Shown here piece after piece: positions 25,877 through 33,049 of a stretch of 64,000 nucleotides of DNA. Made by a program: the position numbers and the translations under genes. The DNA comes from Sphingomonas sp. PP-CE-1G-424. GTDB taxonomy: Bacteria; Pseudomonadota; Alphaproteobacteria; Sphingomonadales; Sphingomonadaceae. The notes below the pieces were generated by a model, which saw only the letters and a list, made by a program, of their open reading frames with translations, had not been told where the DNA came from and did no database searches. The stretch spans positions 124,001 through 188,000 of the forward strand of contig NZ_SLXW01000002.1 in assembly GCF_004341085.1 (NCBI RefSeq). The letters run 5' to 3'. Within the stretch, counting starts at the first letter, position 1. Each line of letters starts with the position of its first letter.

Positions 25877-26596
25877 TCAGCGCGCGAACACGAACCGCGC
25901 GAGGACATCGTAGAGCGCATCGGCGTCGCGGTGAAGCGGATGTCCGCCGGGCAACGCCACGTTTTGCACATTGGGCTGTGTCAGCAAGGGGCACAGGCTG
26001 CCGGTTTCCTCCTGGCCGTGCACGCACAGTAGCGGCACCCAGGTCAATCGCCGCGCGGTCGGCAGGGCATCGATCGTCGGCGTCCAGAGATCGAAGATTT
26101 CGCTGGGCGAGGCGCGGAACTGGACGTTGTCCTCGGGCACGATCAGCGCCACCCGCACGATTTTCGCGCGCAGGTCGGCGGGCAGGTCGATCAGCCCGAC
26201 GTGCAGCATGTCCGCGCCGAACGATTGGCCGATCAGCACGACCTTGTCGGTCTGGCCCAGTCGCAACGCGCGGCGTTCGGCATCCGCGATCAACCGCGTG
26301 ATGTCGGCGGGCGTCCGGGTCTTGCGCAGATAGGTCAGCGTGTTGACCGCGACCACCGGCACGCCGTCCGCCGCCAGCCGCCGCGCGATCTCTCGCGCCA
26401 TGCCGATCCGGTAGCCGACATCGCTGGTCAGCAGAACCGCGGCGAACGGGCGCTTAGCAGTGGTGGGGGACGCATTGGTCGCGGGGACGTCCGTGAACAC
26501 CGGGCCGCCGAAATAGCCCAGCCAGCCCATGAACCCCGATGCGATCACCGCCAGGACCACGAGTCCGATCAGAGCACGCCGAAGACCCGTCATCAT
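25877..26596 (-). CDS. AcvB/VirJ-like periplasmic alpha/beta hydrolase
   Basis: 239-residue protein with an N-terminal signal anchor (LIGLVVLAVIASGFMGWLGYF) and a single VirJ-type alpha/beta-hydrolase domain. The nucleophile elbow is GQSFGAD (Ser about 125), and GGHPLHRDAD near residue 215 carries the likely catalytic His. It corresponds to the C-terminal half of the longer AcvB, i.e. VirJ size. Family knowledge: Agrobacterium AcvB hydrolyses lysyl-phosphatidylglycerol made by LpiA/MprF. Position directly upstream of mprF on the same strand supports the same role here. Two Met codons occur in tandem at 26596 and 26593. Confidence 0.85.
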   Translation of the reverse strand: MMTGLRRALIGLVVLAVIASGFMGWLGYFGGPVFTDVPATNASPTTAKRPFAAVLLTSDVGYRIGMAREIARRLAADGVPVVAVNTLTYLRKTRTPADITRLIADAERRALRLGQTDKVVLIGQSFGADMLHVGLIDLPADLRAKIVRVALIVPEDNVQFRASPSEIFDLWTPTIDALPTARRLTWVPLLCVHGQEETGSLCPLLTQPNVQNVALPGGHPLHRDADALYDVLARFVFAR

Positions 26597-26706
26597 CGCT
26601 GCCCTACCAAGGACGGGATGATCGCGAGATGGAGCAGCCGTGACGATTCCGTCACGTCGCGCCTGACGGCCGCCGCCGGTAGACCGGCCGGCGAAGCGGG
26701 CGCGGT

Positions 26707-26994
26707 TCAGGCCGGATCGTGCGCAAGCTGCTCGTGGTGACGAATGACCTCGTCGATGATGAAGCGCAGAAACTTTTCCGAGAATTCCGGATCGAGCTGC
26801 GCCTCCGACGCGAGATGCCGCAACCGCGCGATCTGGCGCTCCTCGCGGCCGGGATCGGCGGCGGGCAGGCCGTGGGTCGCCTTGTGCCGGCCCACCGCCT
26901 GCGTCACCTTGAACCGCTCGGCGAGCATGTGGATGAGGGCCGCATCGATATTGTCGATGCTCTGGCGATATCCGGTCAACAGGTCGTCAGCCAC
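26707..26994 (-). CDS. Chorismate mutase, AroQ type
   Basis: 95-residue all-helical chorismate mutase, converting chorismate to prephenate for Phe/Tyr synthesis. YRQSIDNIDAALIHMLAERF is the helix-1 signature with active-site Arg; VGRHKATHGLPAADPGREERQ follows with Lys, Asp and Arg in the expected register, and the C-terminal helix has FLRFIIDEVIRHHE. It starts with GTG at 26994. It is a stand-alone domain, not fused to prephenate dehydratase. It is divergent from the polyprenyl synthase gene; 110 bp separate it from the acvB-like gene, with a GTGACG/CGTCAC hairpin at 26640-26655. Confidence 0.9.
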   Translation of the reverse strand: MADDLLTGYRQSIDNIDAALIHMLAERFKVTQAVGRHKATHGLPAADPGREERQIARLRHLASEAQLDPEFSEKFLRFIIDEVIRHHEQLAHDPA

Positions 26995-27145
26995 CTAAAA
27001 CACCCTTTCGTTGGTTCGGCGCGCCTTTTGCGAGGATACGGCCGGATCGGCAAGATGTCCGCGGGGCAAGTCGTGGCGGGCCGGGGTGAGCCGAGGGTCG
27101 GCAAGGGTTGCTTTGCAGGGGCATAGGCGGCAGAGGCTCGGGGAG

Positions 27146-28174
27146 ATGAGCGCCACCGTCCACCGCCTCGAAACCGTACGTCCCAATCCCGAGTCCCAGC
27201 CGTCGCTGGACCCGATGGTCAAACTCGTCACCGGCGACATGGACCAGGTCAATGCGGTGATCCGCGGCCGGATGCAGTCGGAAATCCCGCTGATCCCCGA
27301 ACTCGCGGGTCATCTGATCGCCGGCGGCGGCAAGCGGATGCGGCCGATGCTCACGCTCGCGAGTGCGCAACTGATCGGGTATGCGGGGACGCAGCATCAT
27401 CTGCTCGCCGCCGCAGTCGAGTTCATCCACACCGCGACGCTGCTGCACGACGACGTCGTCGACGGCTCGGACCTGCGTCGGGGCAAGCGCACCGCCAACA
27501 TCATCTGGGGCAACCCGGCCAGCGTGCTGGTCGGCGATTTCCTGTTCAGCCGCAGCTTCGAACTGATGGTCGAGGCCGGCAGCCTCAAGGCGTTGAAGAT
27601 CCTGTCGTCGACGAGCGCGGTGATCGCAGAGGGCGAGGTCAACCAGCTCACCGCCGCGCGCCGCGTCGATCTCGGCGAGGAGCGCTATCTCGACATCATC
27701 GGCGCGAAGACCGCGGCGCTGTTCGCGGCTGCATGCCGGATTTCGGCGGTGGTGGCCGAGCGTCCCGAGGCGGAAGAGGCTGCGCTCGACGCATACGGCC
27801 GCAACCTCGGCATCGCGTTCCAGCTGGTCGACGACGCGATCGACTATGTCTCGGACGCGGATACGATGGGCAAGGACGCAGGCGACGATTTCCGCGAGGG
27901 GAAGATGACGCTCCCGGTGATCCTGGCGTATGCGCGCGGCTCGGCCGAGGACCGTGCGTTCTGGAAGGATGCCGTCGAAGGCCGCCGCGACAGCGACGCC
28001 GATCTCCAGCACGCGATCCGCCTGATCCGCTCGACCCGTGCGATCGACGACACGTTTGCAAGGGCACGTCACTACGGCCAGCGCGCGATCGATTCGATCG
28101 CCGGCTTTGCGAACGGTGCCGCCAAGGACGCGATGATCGAGGCGGTCGAATTCGCGGTCGCTCGCGCGTACTAG
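27146..28174 (+). CDS. ispB: Polyprenyl diphosphate synthase (octaprenyl/decaprenyl, IspB-like)
   Basis: 342-residue trans-prenyltransferase producing the long side-chain diphosphate for ubiquinone. The first Asp-rich motif LLHDDVVDGSD is at about residues 99-109 and the second QLVDDAIDYVSD at about 227-238; GGGKRMRP near residue 55 binds isopentenyl diphosphate. ATG 27146 follows GGGG (27141 region); an open frame further upstream has no homology-like character. The residues before the first DDxxD (AVEFIHTATLL) are small, allowing long chains. Sphingomonads use ubiquinone-10, so a decaprenyl product is plausible (inference). It converges on the glycine-zipper gene across a repeat and a terminator. 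Confidence 0.92.
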   Translation: MSATVHRLETVRPNPESQPSLDPMVKLVTGDMDQVNAVIRGRMQSEIPLIPELAGHLIAGGGKRMRPMLTLASAQLIGYAGTQHHLLAAAVEFIHTATLLHDDVVDGSDLRRGKRTANIIWGNPASVLVGDFLFSRSFELMVEAGSLKALKILSSTSAVIAEGEVNQLTAARRVDLGEERYLDIIGAKTAALFAAACRISAVVAERPEAEEAALDAYGRNLGIAFQLVDDAIDYVSDADTMGKDAGDDFREGKMTLPVILAYARGSAEDRAFWKDAVEGRRDSDADLQHAIRLIRSTRAIDDTFARARHYGQRAIDSIAGFANGAAKDAMIEAVEFAVARAY

Positions 28175-28175
28175 A

Positions 28176-28251
28176 CCCTTCCGTTCGCCCTGAGCGAAAT
28201 CGAAGGGTCTGACCAAAGCGCAGGTGCTTCGACTTCGCTCAGCACGAACGG
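28176..28251. repeat. Repeat family G, copy 1, at a convergent junction
   Basis: Inverted repeat: the left arm contains CGTTCGCCCTGAGCGAAATC, the right arm CGACTTCGCTCAGCACGAAC. The second copy is at 59479-59557. It starts two bases after the ispB stop. Confidence 0.85.
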
Positions 28252-28267
28252 CACATTGCGTAGACAC

Positions 28268-28300
28268 AAAAACGGCGGCCGATCGCTCGGCCGCCGTCGT
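28268..28300 (-). terminator. Rho-independent terminator for the glycine-zipper gene
   Basis: A perfect 10 bp stem CGGCGGCCGA / TCGGCCGCCG (28273-28282, 28287-28296) with a TCGC loop. On the minus strand it is followed by a run of five T. The plus strand side has GTCGTCGTTT, so it may also help end ispB. Confidence 0.8.
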
Positions 28301-28322
28301 CGTTTCTAGCGTCGGCTAAGGC

Positions 28323-28769
28323 TCAGCGGCACTTCACGTTGCCGCGGTCGACCGAGCGGCCGAGCAAGGCGCCACCGCCGGCACCCGCCAGCGTGCCGAG
28401 CGTGCCGCCGCCGATCAGGTTGGCCAGCGCGCCGCCACCGAGTGCACCGATCACGAGGCCGGTCGTGCCGTCGTTGCGCTTGCAATAGGCGCGGCCGTCG
28501 CGACCACGATAGATCCGGTCGTTGCGGCCGAGGCGGCGCTCGCGGTACTTGCCGTCCTGATAGCTGCGCGACGGATCCCAGTTGCGGTCGTCGCCGCGCC
28601 AGTTGCGATCGTTACCGCGGCGGTCGTTGTTCAAACGGCGATCGTCACGATCGCGACGATCGTTGTTGTCGCGCCGATCGTCGTAACGCTGCGCGGTCGC
28701 GGCGGTCGGCAGCATGGCCGGCGCTGCGACGGCGACCGACATCAACGCTGCGATAAGATGCTTCTTCAT
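28323..28769 (-). CDS. Secreted glycine-zipper protein with D/R/N-rich repeat region
   Basis: 148-residue envelope protein of unknown specific function. Sec signal peptide (MKKHLIAALMSVAVAAPAMLPTAATA), then a low-complexity hydrophilic stretch built on DRR/DNN/NDRR units (about residues 29-70). A YCKRNDGTTG segment leads to a C-terminal glycine-zipper hairpin (VIGALGGGALANLIGGGTLGTLAGAGGGALLG) as in 17-kDa-antigen/RcpA-like proteins. ATG 28769 is preceded by a strong AGGAG; the open frame before it has no signal peptide. The glycine zipper suggests insertion in the outer membrane. A 14 bp direct repeat array lies just upstream. Confidence 0.8.
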   Translation of the reverse strand: MKKHLIAALMSVAVAAPAMLPTAATAQRYDDRRDNNDRRDRDDRRLNNDRRGNDRNWRGDDRNWDPSRSYQDGKYRERRLGRNDRIYRGRDGRAYCKRNDGTTGLVIGALGGGALANLIGGGTLGTLAGAGGGALLGRSVDRGNVKCR

Positions 28770-28815
28770 GAACTTTGCTCCTGATGCGTGACAGAGTAAC
28801 CCGTGCGGCACCGGA

Positions 28816-28885
28816 AAGTTCAAACAGCTAGGTTTGGAATCCCAAGTTCAGACGCCGAAGTTCGAACGGCGAAATTCAAACAGTC
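28816..28885. repeat. 14-bp tandem repeat array upstream of the glycine-zipper gene
   Basis: Units begin at 28816, 28830, 28844, 28858 and 28872 with an exact 14 bp period. Consensus AAGTTCRAACNGC; the second unit is degenerate. The last unit runs over the stop codon of the CDF gene. It may be a regulator-binding array or a small minisatellite. Confidence 0.6.
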
Positions 28886-29841
28886 GCCGAGTCCGCCATC
28901 GAACAGTCGTGGCCGTTGCCTGTTTCGACCTGCAACGTCGCGTGGCCGATGCCGAATTTGTCGTGGAGCATCGTCCTGGCGTCGCTGAGGAACCGATCGC
29001 CGGGGTGGCCGGCGGGCATCACGAGGTGCGCGGTGAGGACGGGTTCGGTGGTGCTCATCGGCCAGATATGGAGATCGTGGATCTCGGTGACGCCGGGCAG
29101 GCTGCACAGCGCCTGGTCGACATGGTCGAACTCGATCCCACGGGGGACGGCGGACAGCGACATCTCGACGGTCTCGCGGAGCAGGCCCCAGGTCTGCCAG
29201 AAGATCAGGACGGCGATGACGATGCTGACTGCGGGGTCGATCCAGGTCAGGCCGGTGCGCCAGATCACGAAGCCGGCGATTACTACGCCCGCCGACACCA
29301 GCGCGTCGGCAGCCATGTGGAGGTACGCGCCGCGGATGTTGACGTCGCCCTTGCGGCCGCGTGCGAACATCCACGCGGTGAACGCGTTGACGGCGATGCC
29401 GATGCCCGCGACCATCGACACGGTCAGACCGGCAGTCGGGGCGGGATCGGAGAAGCGCTGCGACGCCTCCAGCACGATCGCGCCGAGCGCGACCAGCAAC
29501 AGCAATGCGTTGGCCAGCGCGGCGAGGATCGTCGAGCCTTTCAGCCCGTAGGTGTAGCGCTTGGTCGGTGCCGTGCGCGCGAGCATCGTGCCGCCCCACG
29601 CGACGACGAGGCCGAGCACGTCGCACAGATTGTGGCCGGCGTCGGCGAGCAGCGCGACCGAGTCGATGCGCAGGCCGACGATCGCCTCGACGACGACGAA
29701 CACGATGTTGAGGCCGATGCCGATCGCGAAGGCGCGGTCGAACGAGGCCGGAGCGTGGCTGTGGCCGCCGTGCGAGTGGCCCCCGCCGTGGCTGTGTGAG
29801 TGACCATGCGAATGGTCGTGCCCGTGATGATGTCCGCCCAA
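28876..29841 (-). CDS. Cation diffusion facilitator (CzcD/ZitB-like metal exporter)
   Basis: ~321-residue CDF transporter exporting Zn2+/Cd2+/Co2+ in exchange for protons. The N terminus carries a long His-rich tract (HHHGHDHSHGHSHSH and further HSH units). Six helices follow: ALLADAGHNLCDVLGL holds the helix-2 HxxxD metal site and YLHMAADALVSAGVV the helix-5 site. A C-terminal cytosolic domain includes EIHDLHIWPM. There is no convincing ATG. TTG 29841 follows GGAG at a good distance; another TTG at 29913 would extend it by 24 residues across a palindrome. Confidence 0.9.
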   Translation of the reverse strand: MGGHHHGHDHSHGHSHSHGGGHSHGGHSHAPASFDRAFAIGIGLNIVFVVVEAIVGLRIDSVALLADAGHNLCDVLGLVVAWGGTMLARTAPTKRYTYGLKGSTILAALANALLLLVALGAIVLEASQRFSDPAPTAGLTVSMVAGIGIAVNAFTAWMFARGRKGDVNIRGAYLHMAADALVSAGVVIAGFVIWRTGLTWIDPAVSIVIAVLIFWQTWGLLRETVEMSLSAVPRGIEFDHVDQALCSLPGVTEIHDLHIWPMSTTEPVLTAHLVMPAGHPGDRFLSDARTMLHDKFGIGHATLQVETGNGHDCSMADSATV

Positions 29842-29883
29842 CGCTCGGCACTCCGCTAAATCCCGCCGCCGCCTAGCATCGAC

Positions 29884-29897
29884 GTATCGTGAGATAC
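29884..29897. promoter_or_regulatory. Candidate operator before the CDF gene
   Basis: Perfect inverted repeat GTATC-GTGA-GATAC, 43 bp before the preferred CDF start at 29841. This is the position of a promoter operator for a metal-responsive regulator, but no regulator is encoded nearby. Confidence 0.35.
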
Positions 29898-29940
29898 TAG
29901 GACGCGGGATCAAGAACCTACGCTCTGGCTATTTCAGTGT

Positions 29941-30024
29941 CGTCATCCCAGCGAACGCTGGGATCCAGAGCCGCGAACCGCAACATTCTTGGCTCTGGAT
30001 CCTGGGTCGAGCCCAGGATGACGG
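29941..30024. repeat. Repeat family B, copy 2
   Basis: Near-identical to the copy inside the GH3 gene at 1883-1967; only the centre differs. It lies between mutS (stop at 30042) and the CDF gene. Confidence 0.88.
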
Positions 30025-30041
30025 TGTGGGCGGGGCGGGGG

Positions 30042-32645
30042 TTAGCCCTCGTTCGCCAGCGCCTTTAACCGGTACAGCGCGTCCAGCGCATCCCGCGGAC
30101 TCATCGCATCGATATCGAGTTTCGCCAGATCCTCGCGCAGCACGTCGCACGCAGCCTCCTCGACCTGCGCCGCCGCCGCGAACAACGGCAGGTCGTCGAG
30201 CCCCGCCGCCAGCCCGCCGGTCTTCGCGCGTCCGGCCTCGAGCTTCGCCAGCACCGCCTTCGCCCGCGCCACCGTCACCGGCGACATCCCCGCCAGCCGC
30301 GCGACCGCCAGCCCGTAGCTCCGATCCGCCGGCCCGTCGGCGAGTTCGTGGAGCAGCACCAGCTCCCCCTTCCACTCGCGCGCGCGGACGTGGTGCAGCG
30401 ACAGCGCCTCGCAGCGTTCGGCGAGCCGCGTCAGCTCATGATAATGCGTTGCGAACAGACACCTGCACCGGTTGTCCTCGTGGATCGCCTCGACGACCGC
30501 CCAGGCGATCGCGAGGCCGTCATAGGTCGAGGTGCCGCGCCCGACCTCGTCGAGGATCACGAACGACCGCGGCGTCGCCTGCGCGAGGATTGCCGCGGTT
30601 TCGACCATCTCGACCATGAACGTCGACCGCCCGCGCGCGAGGTTGTCCGACGCACCGACGCGGCTGAACAGGCGATCGACCAGGCCCAGCGTGGCCTTGG
30701 TCGCGGGCACGTACGATCCGGCCTGCGCGAGCACCGCGATCAGCGCGTTCTGGCGGAGGAAGGTCGATTTACCGCCCATGTTCGGCCCGGTGACGAGCCA
30801 CAGCCGCGACGCCTCAGACAGGTTGCAGTCGTTGGCGACGAACCGGTCGCCCGACTTCGCCACCGCCGCCTCGACCACCGGGTGCCGCCCGCCCTCGATC
30901 TCGAAGCACGCGTGATCCACGAGCGACGGCCGCGCCCAGGCGCCTTCCGCTGCACGCTCCGCCAGCCCTGCCGCGACGTCGAGCCGCGCGAGCGCATCCG
31001 CGGTCGCGGCAATCGCATCGCGCCCCGCGAGGGCCTGCGCGGTCAGTTCCTCGAGATGCGCCGCCTCCGCCGCCAGTGCATGCGCGCCGGCCTGCGACAC
31101 CTTCGCCGCGACCTCATGCAGGGCAGGGGTATTGAAGCGGACCACGCCGGCGAGAGTCTGGCGATGCGTGAAGCCGCTCTCCGGCTTCATCAACGGGTCC
31201 GCCGCGCGCGCGGGGACTTCGACATGATAGCCGAGCACGCCGTTGTGGCGGATCTTCAGCGCGGTGACGCCGGTCGCGGTGCGGAACTCCGCCTCCAGCG
31301 CGGCGATCGCCCGCCGCCCGCCAGCGCCGGCATCGCGCAGGTCGTCGAGCGCGGCATCATAGCCCGCCGCGATATAGCCGCCATCCGATGCCTCGATCGG
31401 CGGCGACGGCACCAGCGCGCGCTTGAGCAGGTCGATCAGCGCGCCGTGTCCACGCAATCTTGGCGCGATGTCCCGGAGCAGCACCGGCGGATCGACGATC
31501 GCGTCCATCCGCTCGCCGAGGCTCCACGCCCCGTCCAGCCCGTCCCGCAACTGCCCGAGATCGCGCGGGCCACCACGCCCTGCCGCCAGCCGCCCGAGCG
31601 CGCGGCCGATGTCCGGCAGCGCGCGCAACGTCGAGCGCAACCGCTCGCGCGCCGCCTGGTCGTCATGGAACAGCCGTACCAGATCGAGCCGCGCATCGAT
31701 CGCCGCCTTGTCCATCAACGGAGCGCCGAGATCCGCGCCGAGCAACCGCGCGCCGGCCCCCGTCACGGTCCGGTCGACCGCGTCGAGCAGGCTGCCTTTG
31801 CGCACGCCGCCGGTGGTGCAGGTCAGCTCCAGGCTCTCGCGGGTGGCGGCGTCGATCGCCATCGTCTCCGCCGCCCGGCCGATCCGCGGGGCGCGGAGGA
31901 AGGGCATCGTGCCCTTCGCATTATGCTCCAGATACGCGACCAGGCCTCCGGCTGCGGCGAGCCCCGCGCGGCCGAACTGTCCGAATCCGTCGAGCGTCGC
32001 CACGCCGTACAGTCGCTTGAGGCGAGCCTCGCCCGCGCCGCTGTCGAAGTCGGTCTTGGGACGCAGCGTCGTCGCGGCTTCCTCGAACTGGCTCGCCTCC
32101 GATGCCACGACTTCGGCAGCGCCCAGCCGCGCGAGTTCCGCCTCGACCGCGTCGCCCGCAACCTCGACGATCTCGAACCGCCCGGTCGACACGTCCGCCG
32201 CGGCAATGGCGACAGACCCCCCAGCCTCGCCGATCGCCACGCACCAATTGTCCGACCGCGCGTCGAGCAACGCTTCCTCGGTCAGCGTCCCCGCCGTCAC
32301 CACCCGCACGATCGCGCGCGCCACCAGCGCCTTAGAGCCACCGCGCGCCTTCGCTTCCGCCGGGCTTTCCACCTGCTCGGCGATCGCCACCCGGTGCCCG
32401 GCCTTGATCAGGCGTTGCAGGTACACCGTCGCCGCATGCACCGGCACGCCGCACATCGGGATCGGCTTGCCCTCATGCTCGCCGCGTGCGGTCAGCGCGA
32501 TGTCGAGCACCCCTGCCGCGACGCGCGCATCGTCCATGAACAGTTCGAAGAAATCGCCCATCCGGTAGAACAACAAGCAATCCTGCGCCTCCGCCTTCAG
32601 GCCGAGATACTGCGTCATCATGGGGGTAGGAGCGGGATGCGACAT
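30042..32645 (-). CDS. mutS: DNA mismatch repair protein MutS
   Basis: 867-residue MutS. The N-terminal mismatch-recognition domain contains LLFYRMGDFFELF, with the conserved Phe-x-Glu of the recognition loop. Connector, lever and clamp domains follow, then the ATPase with Walker A GPNMGGKST (about residue 620), ILDEVGRGTSTYDGLAIAW (Walker B and signature) and the C-terminal dimerisation helix. ATG 32645 (MSHPAPTPMMTQYLGLK) is the start that matches the family; the open frame upstream is only a family E repeat read through. The gene faces away from maeB across 404 bp holding two repeats. Confidence 0.96.
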   Translation of the reverse strand: MSHPAPTPMMTQYLGLKAEAQDCLLFYRMGDFFELFMDDARVAAGVLDIALTARGEHEGKPIPMCGVPVHAATVYLQRLIKAGHRVAIAEQVESPAEAKARGGSKALVARAIVRVVTAGTLTEEALLDARSDNWCVAIGEAGGSVAIAAADVSTGRFEIVEVAGDAVEAELARLGAAEVVASEASQFEEAATTLRPKTDFDSGAGEARLKRLYGVATLDGFGQFGRAGLAAAGGLVAYLEHNAKGTMPFLRAPRIGRAAETMAIDAATRESLELTCTTGGVRKGSLLDAVDRTVTGAGARLLGADLGAPLMDKAAIDARLDLVRLFHDDQAARERLRSTLRALPDIGRALGRLAAGRGGPRDLGQLRDGLDGAWSLGERMDAIVDPPVLLRDIAPRLRGHGALIDLLKRALVPSPPIEASDGGYIAAGYDAALDDLRDAGAGGRRAIAALEAEFRTATGVTALKIRHNGVLGYHVEVPARAADPLMKPESGFTHRQTLAGVVRFNTPALHEVAAKVSQAGAHALAAEAAHLEELTAQALAGRDAIAATADALARLDVAAGLAERAAEGAWARPSLVDHACFEIEGGRHPVVEAAVAKSGDRFVANDCNLSEASRLWLVTGPNMGGKSTFLRQNALIAVLAQAGSYVPATKATLGLVDRLFSRVGASDNLARGRSTFMVEMVETAAILAQATPRSFVILDEVGRGTSTYDGLAIAWAVVEAIHEDNRCRCLFATHYHELTRLAERCEALSLHHVRAREWKGELVLLHELADGPADRSYGLAVARLAGMSPVTVARAKAVLAKLEAGRAKTGGLAAGLDDLPLFAAAAQVEEAACDVLREDLAKLDIDAMSPRDALDALYRLKALANEG

Positions 32646-32680
32646 CACGGTGCGGGTAGCGAAAAGCCGCGCCCCATAAA

Positions 32681-32817
32681 ACCCCTCTCCCCTCGGGGAG
32701 AGGGAGGGGCCCGCGCGCAGCGTGGGAGGGTGAGGGGGAGTGAGGCTCGGGCGCGCACCCCAACCGCCCCTCATCCGGCGCAGGCGCGCCACCTTCTCCC
32801 CGAGGGGGAGAAGGAGT
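32681..32817. repeat. Repeat family E, copy 1
   Basis: GC-rich inverted repeat: the left end CCCCTCTCCCCTCGGGGAGA is mirrored by the right end around TTCTCCCCGAGGGGGAGAAG. Inner arms are around GTGAGGGGGAGTGAGGC. Related copies are at 35306-35458, 57905-58055 and 63331-63396. Confidence 0.85.
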
Positions 32818-32842
32818 TGTTACTGCCCCAGATCAACCTGAA

Positions 32843-32945
32843 CCACCCCGGCGAAGGCCGGGGCCCAATTGGGGGACGGTAATAACGAAGCGCAGTCCGT
32901 CGTTACTCCGGCCTTGCCACTTGGGCCCCGGCCTTCGCCGGGTGG
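32843..32945. repeat. Repeat family C, copy 2
   Basis: Same arms as at 10295-10399. With the adjacent family E copy it occupies most of the divergent mutS-maeB gap. The remaining 32946-33049 may carry the maeB promoter; no clear hexamers were seen. Confidence 0.88.
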
Positions 32946-33049
32946 TGCTGGTAGGCGGCGACCCACTAGGGCGAAGTGTCCGGGGTGACGAACGGCGACC
33001 ACCTGCCTAGAAGGTCCTCCAAACCTAACGACCGTGCGAGGCCCCGCCC

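Noticed and set aside
26640..26655. Hairpin GTGACG-ATTC-CGTCAC as terminator of the chorismate mutase gene
   Set aside because: There is no T-run on either side and the stem is short; it may be a chance palindrome or operator.
32646..32792. N-terminal extension of MutS by about 49 residues
   Set aside because: The extension is encoded by a family E repeat and has no similarity to MutS; the family start is at 32645.
30348..32882. Plus-strand open frame of 844 codons opposite mutS
   Set aside because: mutS on the minus strand has all ATPase and mismatch motifs; the opposite frame is compositional noise.
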